The position numbers and the translations under genes were made by a program. A DNA stretch of 64,000 nt from positions 1 to 64,000 of the forward strand of contig UQKY01000005.1 in assembly GCA_900541785.1 (NCBI GenBank), written 5' to 3'. Positions within the stretch are counted from its first letter, which is position 1, and each line of letters starts with the position of its first letter. The stretch comes from an uncultured Collinsella sp. GTDB taxonomy: Bacteria; Actinomycetota; Coriobacteriia; Coriobacteriales; Coriobacteriaceae. This document shows positions 1 to 9,419 of the stretch, piece by piece. The notes below the pieces were generated by a model. That model was not told the DNA's origin. It worked only from the letters and a program-made list of their open reading frames with translations, and made no database searches.

Positions 1-1389
1 ATCGCGAGAACCCGACGCCCGACTGCCCGTCCCGCCGGACCGTTCGGCCTGCGCCCTCTGGCGCTCATAGTTTTGCTCGCGACGGCGCTCCGCATCTTCG
101 CGCTTGGCGACATCGCGAAACACACGGCCCGAACTCGCGCGCACGGTCTCCAGGTCCAAACCCAGCAGATCGGCAATCTGGATAAAGTACGTGTCAATCA
201 TATAGCTGTCGCGCAGCGGATAGATGAGCGTCAGCGCATCCTCGAGCGCTTTAGCGCGACCGCCCGGTGTGGTAATGTCGCTCGACTCCTGTAGCGAACG
301 GTACACAAAGTCCATGAGGGGCTCGGCGGCATCGATGCGCGCCTGCAGTGCCTCGCCACCATGCGCCGTGATGAACTCCATGGGGTCGTTGCCGTCGGGA
401 AGCACCACGCAGCGAAGATCCATCGAATCCTGCTCGATAAACTGAATCGCGCGACGGGCAGCCTTTTGACCAGCGGCGTCGCCATCGAACATATATACAA
501 TGCGCTTGGCAAAACGAGTGAGTGTCTTAACGTGATGTTCCGTCAGCGCCGTGCCCAGCGTGGCGACAACGTTTTTGATCCCTGCCTCCCAGCAGGCGAT
601 GCAGTCGGTATAGCCCTCCACCACGATGGCGGTATCCTGCGCGACGATAAACTCCTTGGCCCAGTTAAAGCCATAGAGGTTTCGCTTTTTATGAAACACG
701 CTCGTCTCGGCGGTGTTGAGGTACTTAGGCTGACCATCGCCCATGATGCGCCCGCCAAAGGCGATGTTATGACCCTGCTCATCAAAGATGGGAAACATCA
801 CGCGGTCGTAAAAGCGGTCCGCGAGCTGTCCGCGCCCGCGGCTCACGGCCACGTTGGCGTCAATCATCTCCTGCGGGGTAAAGCCCGCCTGAGACAGGTG
901 CGAAACCAGCATGTTGCGACCCGGCGCAAAACCCAGGCAATAGCGGCGACAGACATCGCCACCCATACCGCGGCTGGCAAAGTACTCGCGCGGACGGCTG
1001 TCCTTACCGCGCATAAGCATGGTGTGGTAGAACTGAGCCGTCTCGGCGCACAGGTCATAGATGCGGGCGCGCTTGGTGCCGCGATCGCGCTGCGTACCGG
1101 TATCGTGGAGTTCAATGCCCGCACGGTCGGCCAGGTAGCGAATCGACTCGGGAAAACTCAGGTTCTCGCGCTTCATGATATAGGTAAAGACGTCGCCGCC
1201 CTCGCCGCAGCCAAAGCAGTGCCACACCTGCGTAGCAGGGATAATGTGAAACGAGGGGGTCTTTTCGCCATGAAACGGGCAGCAGCCCCAAAACTCATGG
1301 CCGCGGGGCTTGAGCTCAACCGTTTCCTGCACGATGGCAACCAGGTCCGACGCCGCGCGTACCTGATCTTTTTCCTCATCGCTAATCAC
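1..1389 (-). CDS. dnaG: DNA primase DnaG, 3' end outside window
   Basis: Primase that lays down RNA primers for replication. The visible 463 residues cover the N-terminal zinc domain with the CHC2 ligands C37, H40, C58 and C61, then the catalytic core with the TOPRIM motif VVEGYTD followed by ATLGTALT. The last visible part is an Arg/Gln-rich linker (about residues 425-463) that precedes the helicase-binding domain, which lies beyond the left edge. The start is a GTG that overlaps the ribF stop codon, so it is the last visible gene of the long minus-strand operon and is probably translated by coupling. No frame break was seen. The long ORF on the opposite strand is a codon-bias shadow. The identification is firm; only the C-terminal end is unknown. 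Confidence 0.95.
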   Translation of the reverse strand, partial: MISDEEKDQVRAASDLVAIVQETVELKPRGHEFWGCCPFHGEKTPSFHIIPATQVWHCFGCGEGGDVFTYIMKRENLSFPESIRYLADRAGIELHDTGTQRDRGTKRARIYDLCAETAQFYHTMLMRGKDSRPREYFASRGMGGDVCRRYCLGFAPGRNMLVSHLSQAGFTPQEMIDANVAVSRGRGQLADRFYDRVMFPIFDEQGHNIAFGGRIMGDGQPKYLNTAETSVFHKKRNLYGFNWAKEFIVAQDTAIVVEGYTDCIACWEAGIKNVVATLGTALTEHHVKTLTRFAKRIVYMFDGDAAGQKAARRAIQFIEQDSMDLRCVVLPDGNDPMEFITAHGGEALQARIDAAEPLMDFVYRSLQESSDITTPGGRAKALEDALTLIYPLRDSYMIDTYFIQIADLLGLDLETVRASSGRVFRDVAKREDAERRREQNYERQRAQAERSGGTGSRASGSRD

Positions 1390-2389
1390 GGATGCTCACC
1401 CCCTGCTCACCCAAGTTATGACGAATATCGTCGATATTACCCTCGACGGTCGCGATCAACTCGTCCAGGGAATCGAACACGCGAGACGGACGCAGCCAGC
1501 GCGTAAACGCCAGCGACACGGAAGTGCCATACAGGTCGCCCGCATAGCCGATCAAGTTGGCCTCGAGATGCGCCGAGGCGGCATCATCGGCATAGGTCGG
1601 CGGCAGGCCGACGTTAACGGCAGCAGGCCATACGGTATCGTCGACCAGCACCAGACCCTCATAGACGCCATCGGCAGGCACTTGGATGCCGTCGGGCACC
1701 TGGATGTTTGCCGTGGGAAAGCCCATATCGGAGCCTTCGTGACGGCCAGCCGCCACAACGCCGCGCAGCATATAGGGACGGCCGAGAAGCTCGGTAGCTA
1801 GCTCCACATGACCCTGACCCAGCTCATGGCGGATACGAGTGGCGCAGATGGACTGCCCGTTAACGCAGAGCAGGTCGTGACCGTAAACGTCAACCCCACG
1901 CTCAGTGCCCCAGACGCGCATCTCGGCAACGCCCGAAGCGCCGCCGCGGCCGAGCCTAAAGTCACTGCCTACACGAATGGAGCGAATGTCGATAACGCGC
2001 GATAACAGCGCCAGAAACCCGACATGGTCGAGTGCCGCCACGGCGGGCGTAAAGGGAACGGCCACCACCGCATCGACCCCGGTTTGAGCCAGGGCATGCA
2101 AGCGGTCGGCCGTCGTCATCAATTTTTGAGCGGGCGAAGGACTCACCACGACGTCCGGATCAGGATCGAAGGTGACCACGACCGCTTTGCTGCCGTGATC
2201 ATGCGCATCGCGAATAACCGCATCGATCAGCTCTTGGTGCCCACGATGTACGCCATCAAACACGCCAATGGCGATCGAAGCGGCACCCAAGAACTCGCAT
2301 CCATCAAATGCATCGGCAGAAACGATACGGGCCTCATCCAACTCACCCGCGAAAAAGATACGCGCGAGCTCGTGGGGCGCCAGCATCAT
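1382..2389 (-). CDS. ribF: Bifunctional riboflavin kinase / FAD synthetase RibF
   Basis: Converts riboflavin to FMN and then FAD. The 335-residue length is normal. The N-terminal FAD synthetase (nucleotidyltransferase) half shows the motif GVFDGVHRGHQELI near residue 42. The C-terminal kinase half begins around residue 205 with GRPYMLRGVV and the substrate-binding GFPTANIQ. The ATG overlaps the truB stop (ATGATG/TGA overlap) and the stop overlaps the dnaG GTG start, so the gene is embedded in the rimP-to-dnaG operon. truB-ribF is a common bacterial pair, which supports the call. Confidence 0.95.
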   Translation of the reverse strand: MMLAPHELARIFFAGELDEARIVSADAFDGCEFLGAASIAIGVFDGVHRGHQELIDAVIRDAHDHGSKAVVVTFDPDPDVVVSPSPAQKLMTTADRLHALAQTGVDAVVAVPFTPAVAALDHVGFLALLSRVIDIRSIRVGSDFRLGRGGASGVAEMRVWGTERGVDVYGHDLLCVNGQSICATRIRHELGQGHVELATELLGRPYMLRGVVAAGRHEGSDMGFPTANIQVPDGIQVPADGVYEGLVLVDDTVWPAAVNVGLPPTYADDAASAHLEANLIGYAGDLYGTSVSLAFTRWLRPSRVFDSLDELIATVEGNIDDIRHNLGEQGVSIRD

Positions 2390-3318
2390 CGAACACCGCC
2401 GATCGCCTGCGGAAAGACGTGCTTCATCACAAAGCGGCCGCCCTCGATACGAGCAAGCGCCTTCAATCCCCCATCGAGTACGAGCGCGAACGGCGCCTTC
2501 GCCGTATCGAAGTCCGCAAGCGCGCGTTCAACGGGAACGCGGCGGCCACAAAGCAGGTCGTCTGCAAGATTACCCGGCAAATCGACACGCGTGGCACCTA
2601 GGGCGGCGATGGGATCCAGAGCGAAACCGGCAGCGGTCTCGGCAGAGAGCTCCTCTACCGCATGACAGGCGCCAATGGAAACCACGCCGGAGGCCGTACG
2701 GCGCAGCGCGGAAATATGTGCAGCGCTATCGCAGGCACGACCCAGATCGCGAGCGAGCGCGCGAATGTAGGTGCCTTTGCTCACCGAAAACGCCACGGTC
2801 CAGACGCACGTATCGCCCTCGCCGCTCACGGCGATCAGGTCGGCGGCATAGACCTCGACGGGGCGCGGGGGCAACTCAACCGCATTGCCCTCGCGAGCAC
2901 TCTTATAGGCGCGAACGCCATTGACCGAGATGGCCGAAAACGCTGGCGGCACCTGCATCTGCGGGCCAAGCATAGCGGCCAGCTGCTCACGGGCGTAAGC
3001 GAGATCGCGCAGCTCGGGGGCAACGGGCACCGTGCGGACGGCCTCGCCCTCCGCGTCATCGGTATTGGTCTCGACACCAAACGAAATGTCGGCAACATAA
3101 CTTTTGGTATCGAGGGTTAGCATGCCCAGCAGACGGGTCGCCTGGCCCACGCCCACCACCATGACACCCGAGGCCATGGGGTCGAGCGTACCAGCATGGC
3201 CGATGCGTCGCTCATGAAGGGCGCGTCGGCACTGCGATACCACGTCGTGGGACGTGCAGCCCACCGGCTTATCGACGGCGAGCAGCATATTCAATTGAGA
3301 AGGCGTACGACGAGCCAT
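2386..3318 (-). CDS. truB: tRNA pseudouridine(55) synthase TruB
   Basis: Makes pseudouridine 55 in the T-loop of tRNAs. The 310-residue protein has the family opening KPVGCTSHDVV, and the catalytic aspartate sits in GHAGTLDPMASG at about residues 40-51. The C-terminal portion resembles the short PUA-like tail. The start chosen is the ATG at 3318 behind a weak GGATGG; an internal ATG ten codons in has no ribosome site. It lies 15 nt after nrnA and overlaps ribF by 4 nt. Confidence 0.94.
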   Translation of the reverse strand: MARRTPSQLNMLLAVDKPVGCTSHDVVSQCRRALHERRIGHAGTLDPMASGVMVVGVGQATRLLGMLTLDTKSYVADISFGVETNTDDAEGEAVRTVPVAPELRDLAYAREQLAAMLGPQMQVPPAFSAISVNGVRAYKSAREGNAVELPPRPVEVYAADLIAVSGEGDTCVWTVAFSVSKGTYIRALARDLGRACDSAAHISALRRTASGVVSIGACHAVEELSAETAAGFALDPIAALGATRVDLPGNLADDLLCGRRVPVERALADFDTAKAPFALVLDGGLKALARIEGGRFVMKHVFPQAIGGVR

Positions 3319-3333
3319 GTACCATCCAAAATG

Positions 3334-4377
3334 TTAGAGCTCGACGGCCACCGAAGCGGGATCCTCCCCCACCAGCTCGGCCAGCATGGGAAGTGCCACG
3401 GCGAGCGTCTCGCGAATCGTTCCGTTGTTGGAAAAGCCGGCGGCGGCATGATGCCCGCCACCGCCAAAGTTGGCAGCGATCTCGGACACATCGAGGTCAC
3501 CCTTGGAGCGCAGGTTGCCGCGCACCTTGGTATCGCCCTCGATGCCCTTTAGGAACAGGCAGACCTCAACGCCCATCACCGAACGCACCACATCGACCAG
3601 ACCGTCGCACTCATCCGAAGTGACGCCGCAGGCCTCGAGGTCGCTCTGGTACGCATAACTATATGCCACGCGACCGTGCGCCACGGTCTTGATACGACCC
3701 ATAACGATGGACTTGAGATGCAAGAACTCTACGCGCATGCTCTGGTAGACCTCGAGCGCGACGCGCGCCGGATCGGCACCGTGCGCGACCAGGCGCGAGG
3801 CGGCATGGAACGCAGCGGCATCGGCGTTTTGGTACTGAAAACGACCGGTATCGGTCACCAGACCGCACAGCAGGCAGGTCGCAACGCCATCGCGAGCCAC
3901 AATGCCGCAATTATCCAAAAAGCGGTCGATGATCATGGCGCAGGCCGCGGCGCCGACGCACCTCAGGCTCAGCTCGGCAAATTCCTCACGCGCCGGATGG
4001 TGATCGAAGCACACCACATGCGACGAGCGGCGGAGCACCTCAGCTGAGTTGTTCAGACGCTCGACGACCGGCACGTCCACCGAGATGAACAGGTCCGGAT
4101 TGCCGGTATACGCAGATGCCGGCACCAGACGGTCTGCGCCCTCCATAAAGCGGTAGATGCGCGGAACCGGGTCATCGTCTGCCAGCAGCAAGGCAATGTC
4201 CTTGTTGGGGAAAAACTTCATAAGCGATAAGCCCAGACCCAGCACGGAGCCCAGGGCGTCACCATCGGGAGACGTATGTCCCGAAATCGCAATGGAGGAC
4301 GCACCCTCGATGAGCTCGAGGATGCGTCGCTGAATATCTGCAGACTCGCACGATGCGAGGTCGGCGGAATTACTCAT
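3334..4377 (-). CDS. nrnA: DHH/DHHA1 phosphoesterase, NrnA-like (nanoRNase / pAp phosphatase)
   Basis: Expected to degrade short oligoribonucleotides and/or 3'-phosphoadenosine-5'-phosphate; relatives also cleave linear dinucleotides such as pApA. The 347-residue protein has the DHH-domain metal motifs: GHTSPDGDALGS near residue 33, SVDVP, and the namesake VCFDHHPA. The C-terminal DHHA1 domain ends in GGGGHHAAAGF. The ATG overlaps the rbfA stop (ATGAGTAA). Its position between rbfA and truB matches other Gram-positive translation operons. The exact in vivo substrate cannot be read from sequence. Confidence 0.9.
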   Translation of the reverse strand: MSNSADLASCESADIQRRILELIEGASSIAISGHTSPDGDALGSVLGLGLSLMKFFPNKDIALLLADDDPVPRIYRFMEGADRLVPASAYTGNPDLFISVDVPVVERLNNSAEVLRRSSHVVCFDHHPAREEFAELSLRCVGAAACAMIIDRFLDNCGIVARDGVATCLLCGLVTDTGRFQYQNADAAAFHAASRLVAHGADPARVALEVYQSMRVEFLHLKSIVMGRIKTVAHGRVAYSYAYQSDLEACGVTSDECDGLVDVVRSVMGVEVCLFLKGIEGDTKVRGNLRSKGDLDVSEIAANFGGGGHHAAAGFSNNGTIRETLAVALPMLAELVGEDPASVAVEL

Positions 4378-4780
4378 CTAAAGCTGCCTCCTGGGCGGCA
4401 TCCGCTATGGGATAGCCGTCCTCGTCCTTTTCGATCGCAAGCGTGGCGGGAACGTTTTCCAGCGCACGCGTGATGCGCTCGGCCTCATCGGTCGAGCGAT
4501 CGATGCGAAAATCGAGCTCGGGCGTAACGCGCCAATCGAGCGAGCGGGCCAACAGGCTACGGATGCGGCCCTTGGCGCTGGCGAGGGCCTCCATGACCTC
4601 GTCGTAACGGCTCGCGTCGCACGACACGTACACGCGCGCGAACGAACGGTCCACCGCGACCTCGACCGCGGTCAGGGTGACCAGGTCGAGACGCGGATCG
4701 GAAACCTCAAAGAGCAGGATATAACCGAGCTTCTCGCGAAGCTGCTCGCCCAGACGGCGGGTTGCCTGCGTTTGCTTCAT
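4370..4780 (-). CDS. rbfA: 30S ribosome-binding factor RbfA
   Basis: Ribosome maturation factor of the KH-like fold that binds the pre-30S particle near the 5' helix of 16S rRNA. The 136-residue size is typical. It begins with basic TRRLGEQLREKLGYIL and contains the conserved SDPRLDLVTLTAVEVAVDRSFARVYVS strand-helix core, split here over residues 27-55. The ATG follows a GAGTAGGGGG ribosome site located right at the infB stop, 11 nt away. The short acidic C-terminal tail is unremarkable. Confidence 0.93.
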   Translation of the reverse strand: MKQTQATRRLGEQLREKLGYILLFEVSDPRLDLVTLTAVEVAVDRSFARVYVSCDASRYDEVMEALASAKGRIRSLLARSLDWRVTPELDFRIDRSTDEAERITRALENVPATLAIEKDEDGYPIADAAQEAALDE

Positions 4781-4791
4781 AGCGCTACCCC

Positions 4792-7506
4792 CTACTCGGT
4801 ACGGGCAACCTGGTCGATGCGGTAGCCCTCAATGGTGTCGCCAGGCTTGATGTCCTGGAAGTTCTCCAGGCCAATACCGCCCTCGGAGCCGCTCTTGAGG
4901 CTCTTGGCCTCATCCTTGTAGTGGCGCATCGAGGCGATCTTGCCGTTGAAGACCACGATGCCGTCGCGCACCAGGCGCACGGAATCGGTCGCGGCGATCT
5001 CGCCCTCTTCGACGCGGACACCGGCGGCGATGCCGACTTTGGGCACCTTGAAGGTGTCCAGGACGGTCGCAGTACCCGTGGAGACCTCAACCTCGGTGGG
5101 CTTGAGCATGCCGATACGGGCAGCGTCGAGATCCTCGAGACACTTGTAGATGACGTCGTAGCAACGGATCTCGACGCCCTCGCGCTCGGCGGCGGAGCGG
5201 GCCTTGCCGTCGGGACGAACGCCAAAGCCGATGATGATGGCGTTGGAGGCGTCGGCCAGGACCACGTCGGTCTCGTTGATGGCACCAACGGCGGAGTGGA
5301 TCGTGTTGATGCGCACCTCGGACTGATCCATCTTGTCGAGGGAGTCCTGAAGCGCCTCGATGGAGCCCTGGACGTCGGCCTTGATGATCAGGTTGAGCTC
5401 CTTGACCTCGGAGTCGGCGATGGTCTCGAAGAGGTTCTCGAGCGTGACGTGCTTGACGCGGCTCTGCTCCTCGATACGGGCCTTGAGCGAACGCTCGTCG
5501 GCCAGGGCGCGGGCCTCGCGCTCGTCCTCGAACACGCGGAACTCGTCACCGGCGTTGGGCACGGACTGCAGGCCCAAGATCTCGACGGCGTCGGAGGGAC
5601 CGGCCTCGGTGACGGCGTTGCCCTTGGGGTCGAGCATGGCACGGACGCGGCCATAGGTGAGGCCGGCGACCAGCGTGTCGCCCACGTGCAGGGTACCACG
5701 GGTCACGAGCACGGTAGCAACCGAGCCGCGGCCCTTGTCGAGCTTAGCCTCGAGGACGTTGCCCGAAGCGAACGTATCGGGGTTGGCCTTGAGCTCGAGC
5801 ACGTCGGCCTGGAGCAGCACGGTCTCGAGCAGGTCGTCGATACCGATCTTCTGCTTGGCCGAGATGTTGACGAACATGTTCTGTCCGCCCCACTCCTCGG
5901 GGATGATGCCGTACTCGGTGAGCTCCTGGCGCACGCGGTCGGGGTTGGCACCCGGCTTATCGATCTTGTTGACGGCGACGACGATGGGAACGCCGGCGGC
6001 TTTGGCGTGGTTGATCGACTCGATGGTCTGGGGCATGACGCCGTCGTCGGCGGCCACGATCAGGATGACGATATCGGTCACCTTGGCGCCGCGGGCACGC
6101 ATGGCCGTAAAGGTGGCGTGACCGGGGGTATCGATGAAGGTAATCTTGCGGTCGTTGATCATGACCTGCGAAGCGCCGATGGCCTGCGTAATGCCGCCCG
6201 CCTCGCCGGCAGCGACGCCGGTGTGACGGATGGCGTCGAGCAGGCTCGTCTTGCCGTGGTCGACGTGGCCCATGACGGTGACGACCGGGGCGCGCGGCTT
6301 AAGGTCGGCGGGATCGTCATAGAACGAGAAGGTGTTCTCCTCCTCGGGGGTGATGATCTTGATCTGGCGACCCAGGTCGTCGGCAACGAGCTCGACGAGG
6401 TCGTCGGACATGGACTGCGTCATGGTAAGCGGCGTGCCCAGCAGGAACAGGCGCTTGATGATGTCGTTGGCCGGAACGTCGAGCGCCTCAGCGAGCTCCT
6501 GGACGGTAACGCCCTGGGAAACCTTGATGGCGTCGAGCTCCTCGGGGTTCACGCCCTGGGCCAGCGCCTCCTCAATCTTGCGCTCCTCCTGAGCCTTTGC
6601 AGCCTCGCGCTCGCGCTTCTCCTTGCGCTTTTTGCGGCGACCAGTGGACTCGCGAGAGGCCTCCTCGACGGCGGCTCGAGCCTCCTCGAGCACCTTCTCG
6701 CGGCTGTACTCCTCGGCCTCGCGAGCCATGCGGCTGTAGTGGTCCTCTTCGTTGTTGTGACCGCCCTTGCGCTTCTTACCCTTGCCCTGCTTGTCGGGGT
6801 TGGGGAAGTCCATGCCGGCAGCGACGTTGTTGCTGGCGTTGGTGCGATGGCTGTGGGGACGGCTCTCGGAGGCGTTACGCTCGGAGTTGTTGTCGGAGGC
6901 GTTGCGATCGTTACGACGGCCACCGCGACGGTCGTTGTTGCCGCCACGACGGTTGCCGCGCTCGGCAGCGCGCTCGGCCTTGGCCTTCTCCTCGGCGTCC
7001 TTCTTCTCCTTGAGCACGGTCTCCTGTGCGGCGATCTGGTCGAGCAGCGAGCGGAAACGCGAACCGGAGTCGGAAGCGGGAACGGCGCGGCGCTGGGCCT
7101 CGCGGGCGGCCTCCTCCTTCTCGCGAGCAAGGCGCTCCTGCTCGGCCTTCTTCTTGGCCTCGGCCTCGGCACGGGCAGCCTCCTCGGCAGCCTGGGCGGC
7201 GGCGAACTGGCGGCGCTCCTCCTCGCGTGCCTTCTCGGCAGCGATGCGCTCGCGCTCTGCCTCGGCAGCGCGTGCTGCCTCCTCGGCGGCAGCGGCCTGC
7301 TCCTCGGCCAGCTTGGCGGCCTCGACTTCCTGGGCGCGGGCCTCGATCACCGAGGCGAGCTGCTTGCGGACCATGGCGACGTAAGCGTCCTCCAGAGCGG
7401 AGGAAGCGGACTTAGCGGGAATCTTCATTTCGGCGAGATGACCCATCAGTTCCTTGGAGGTCATGCCGAACTCTTTGGCCAGGGTGGACACACGGACTTT
7501 TGCCAT
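4792..7506 (-). CDS. infB: Translation initiation factor IF-2
   Basis: GTPase that brings initiator tRNA to the ribosome. It is 904 residues long. An N-terminal IF2_N helical domain (residues 1-55) is followed by a very long charged, Ala/Glu/Arg-rich linker of about 60-320 with an Asn/Arg-rich patch near 190-240, and then a second IF2_N module (VTVQELAEALDVPANDIIKRL). The GTPase has G1 GHVDHGKTS, G3 DTPGH and G4 NKID, followed by domains II-IV. The ATG lies behind AGGTGAAG. nusA ends 91 nt upstream; the ylxR gene that often sits between nusA and infB in Gram-positive bacteria is missing here. Confidence 0.97.
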   Translation of the reverse strand: MAKVRVSTLAKEFGMTSKELMGHLAEMKIPAKSASSALEDAYVAMVRKQLASVIEARAQEVEAAKLAEEQAAAAEEAARAAEAERERIAAEKAREEERRQFAAAQAAEEAARAEAEAKKKAEQERLAREKEEAAREAQRRAVPASDSGSRFRSLLDQIAAQETVLKEKKDAEEKAKAERAAERGNRRGGNNDRRGGRRNDRNASDNNSERNASESRPHSHRTNASNNVAAGMDFPNPDKQGKGKKRKGGHNNEEDHYSRMAREAEEYSREKVLEEARAAVEEASRESTGRRKKRKEKREREAAKAQEERKIEEALAQGVNPEELDAIKVSQGVTVQELAEALDVPANDIIKRLFLLGTPLTMTQSMSDDLVELVADDLGRQIKIITPEEENTFSFYDDPADLKPRAPVVTVMGHVDHGKTSLLDAIRHTGVAAGEAGGITQAIGASQVMINDRKITFIDTPGHATFTAMRARGAKVTDIVILIVAADDGVMPQTIESINHAKAAGVPIVVAVNKIDKPGANPDRVRQELTEYGIIPEEWGGQNMFVNISAKQKIGIDDLLETVLLQADVLELKANPDTFASGNVLEAKLDKGRGSVATVLVTRGTLHVGDTLVAGLTYGRVRAMLDPKGNAVTEAGPSDAVEILGLQSVPNAGDEFRVFEDEREARALADERSLKARIEEQSRVKHVTLENLFETIADSEVKELNLIIKADVQGSIEALQDSLDKMDQSEVRINTIHSAVGAINETDVVLADASNAIIIGFGVRPDGKARSAAEREGVEIRCYDVIYKCLEDLDAARIGMLKPTEVEVSTGTATVLDTFKVPKVGIAAGVRVEEGEIAATDSVRLVRDGIVVFNGKIASMRHYKDEAKSLKSGSEGGIGLENFQDIKPGDTIEGYRIDQVARTE

Positions 7507-7597
7507 ATGACTTCACCTACCCTTTCTGGCACCTTGGGTGCCTAGAGACTGAACGAGCGTGGGGTATGCGCTGGAACCTGCCCAGCGCGACCGCGCG

Positions 7598-8845
7598 CTA
7601 GATCAGATCCTCCGCATCATCGAAGGCGTCGGTGTCGTGGACACCGCAAAAACGGGAGCCGGGACGGGCCTGGTTGCGGCACTGGATCCCGTCCTCGGAC
7701 ACGAACTCGCAGCGACGGACGTCCTCGTCCTCCTCGTCACCGATCAGGTCGGCGGCGGGCTCCTCGTGAACGGGAACGTTCTTGAGGATGTCGGCGGCAA
7801 GGGTCTCGGACTTAATGTCGATGTGCCAGCCGGTCAGGCGCGCGGCGAGGCGGGCGTTCTGGCCCTCCTTGCCGATGGCGAGGGACAGCTGGTCGTCGGG
7901 CACGATGACGCCAGCGTAGGCCTTCTCCTCGTCGATGAGGACGCGGGTGACCTTGGCGGGCGACAGGGCGTTTGCGACGTAGACGGCCGGATCGGCATCC
8001 CACAGGATGACGTCGACGCGCTCGCCACGAAGCTCGCCCACGACGGCGCGAACACGGCTGCCCTTGGGGCCGACGCAGGCGCCCACGGGATCCAGGCGAT
8101 CGTCGAGCGAATGGACGGCGACCTTGGAGCGCTGGCCGGGCTCGCGGGCGATCGACTTGATCTGGACGGTGCCCTCATAGATCTCGGGCACCTCTTGCTC
8201 AAACAGACGACGCATGAGCTCGGGGTGGGTACGGGAGATGACAATCGGCGGACGGCTGTGCTCGCCACGAACCGGCTGCAGGTTGGAGTTGGGGTCGCGA
8301 ACGTCGATGATCACGGCCTTGATGTGCTGGTTGTGCAGGTAGCGCTCGCCCATCGGACGCTCGTTGCGCTCGTTCTCGTAACGGCGCTGGTCGAAGTGCG
8401 GCAGCTCGGCCTCAACGCCCTCGCGAATCTTAACGATCGTGAAGTCGGGTGTGGACTGCAGCACGGTACCGCTGATGAGGTCACCGATGCGGCCGGAGAA
8501 CTCCTCGTAGATCTGCTCGCGGGCGGAGTTGCGCACGATGGCGTTGATCTCGGCCTTGGCGTGCTGGGCGGCGATGCGGCTCGTGTTCTTGGGAGTGACG
8601 TCGATCTCCTCGAACTCGGTGAAGTTGCCCTCCTCGTCCATGGAATCGTCGATCGGCTCCAGACGGTAGACGTAGATCTTGCCGGTGGTGCGGTCGATGG
8701 TCACCTTGGCGCCCCACTCAAGATGCAGGATCTCGGCATAGCTCTTGGCGAGCGACTGCTCCAGGCGGTCGATCAGGTAGAGCTGGTCGATGTGCTTCTC
8801 CTGGCAAAGCTCCATCAGGGCGGACATCATGTCGGATGCTGCCAT
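7598..8845 (-). CDS. nusA: Transcription termination/antitermination factor NusA with an added Cys/His-rich tail
   Basis: RNA-polymerase-binding factor that modulates pausing and termination. It has 415 residues: an N-terminal RNAP-binding domain (1-130), S1 domain (about 135-200, starting near SGTVLQSTPDF) and two KH domains (about 205-345, with DPVGACVGPKGSRV and AIGKEGQNARLAARL). After an acidic stretch the protein ends in an extra segment with C379, C389, C400 and H403, spaced C-x9-C-x10-C-x2-H, which looks like a small zinc-binding finger. The start is the ATG after GGAAGGAAAG at the rimP stop. It sits between rimP and infB. Confidence 0.95.
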   Translation of the reverse strand: MAASDMMSALMELCQEKHIDQLYLIDRLEQSLAKSYAEILHLEWGAKVTIDRTTGKIYVYRLEPIDDSMDEEGNFTEFEEIDVTPKNTSRIAAQHAKAEINAIVRNSAREQIYEEFSGRIGDLISGTVLQSTPDFTIVKIREGVEAELPHFDQRRYENERNERPMGERYLHNQHIKAVIIDVRDPNSNLQPVRGEHSRPPIVISRTHPELMRRLFEQEVPEIYEGTVQIKSIAREPGQRSKVAVHSLDDRLDPVGACVGPKGSRVRAVVGELRGERVDVILWDADPAVYVANALSPAKVTRVLIDEEKAYAGVIVPDDQLSLAIGKEGQNARLAARLTGWHIDIKSETLAADILKNVPVHEEPAADLIGDEEDEDVRRCEFVSEDGIQCRNQARPGSRFCGVHDTDAFDDAEDLI

Positions 8846-8846
8846 C

Positions 8847-9341
8847 TTACTTTCCTTCCTTCGCGGGCTTGAAGTCATAGGTGGGCTTCAACTTGCACTT
8901 TTTAACATCAGAGAAATCGAGGGTAACGGGCTCGCCGTCCTCGAGCTCGAGGGTCACGTTCGTCTCGGTGGCGGCGGCAATCTTGCCGGCGTACTTGCGA
9001 CGGCCCTCGGTGGCGGTGGAGGTGAGCTCACAGTTCTCGCCCACAAAGCGGGCAAAGTCACGCGGACGGCGCAGCGGGCGCGCCATACCCGGGCTCGACA
9101 CCTCGAGCGTATAGCTCGAAGAGATGGGGTCGAGCTCCTCAATCACATCGCCGACCCATTTGGTGTTGGCCGTGACGTCGTTGAGCGACAGGCTCTGACC
9201 CTCGGCACCCTCGATACGCACACGCACGCAGGGGGCCTTGGTGGCACCCACGAGCTCGACGTCGACGATGTCGACATCGTGCTGGGGAGCAACGGCCTCG
9301 AGCGCGTCGATGATCGCCTGCTCGGTCTTGGTCTTGACCAT
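8847..9341 (-). CDS. rimP: Ribosome maturation factor RimP
   Basis: Assists assembly of the 30S subunit. The protein is 164 residues with the N-terminal alpha-beta domain (VDIVDVELVGA, LDPISSSYTLEVSSPGMARPL around residues 70-90) and a C-terminal Sm-like barrel. The SSPG-x-x-RPL motif is diagnostic. The ATG at 9341 is chosen because a strong GGAGGTG lies 8 nt upstream; a longer reading frame continues upstream but runs through the leader terminator. It is the first gene of the rimP-nusA-infB operon. Confidence 0.93.
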   Translation of the reverse strand: MVKTKTEQAIIDALEAVAPQHDVDIVDVELVGATKAPCVRVRIEGAEGQSLSLNDVTANTKWVGDVIEELDPISSSYTLEVSSPGMARPLRRPRDFARFVGENCELTSTATEGRRKYAGKIAAATETNVTLELEDGEPVTLDFSDVKKCKLKPTYDFKPAKEGK

Positions 9342-9364
9342 TGCGGCACCTCCATCCATACAAA

Positions 9365-9394
9365 AAAGAAGCGGGGCCGAAACCCCACTTCTTT
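9365..9394 (-). terminator. Intrinsic terminator/attenuator in the rimP-nusA-infB leader
   Basis: On the minus strand an AAAGAAGTGGGG / CCCCGCTTCTTT stem with one mismatch closes a short loop and is followed by an uninterrupted run of U residues (9362-9367). It lies only about 20 nt after the predicted transcription start and just before the rimP ribosome site, so every transcript must read through it to express the operon. leuS has its own separate terminator further upstream. Confidence 0.75.
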
Positions 9395-9419
9395 CAATTA
9401 CAACTTCATTTGCAAGCAA

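Noticed and set aside
361..1506. 381-codon open frame opposite dnaG
   Set aside because: dnaG is unbroken on the minus strand with zinc and TOPRIM motifs, so the opposite frame is a shadow.
4921..7545. Very long open frame on the plus strand opposite infB
   Set aside because: It is the mirror of a G+C-rich gene with strong codon bias; the infB frame has complete GTPase motifs and the opposite frame has only low-complexity Leu/Gly/Val sequence.
7559..8872. Long open frame opposite nusA
   Set aside because: Same codon-bias effect; the real gene is nusA with S1 and KH domains.
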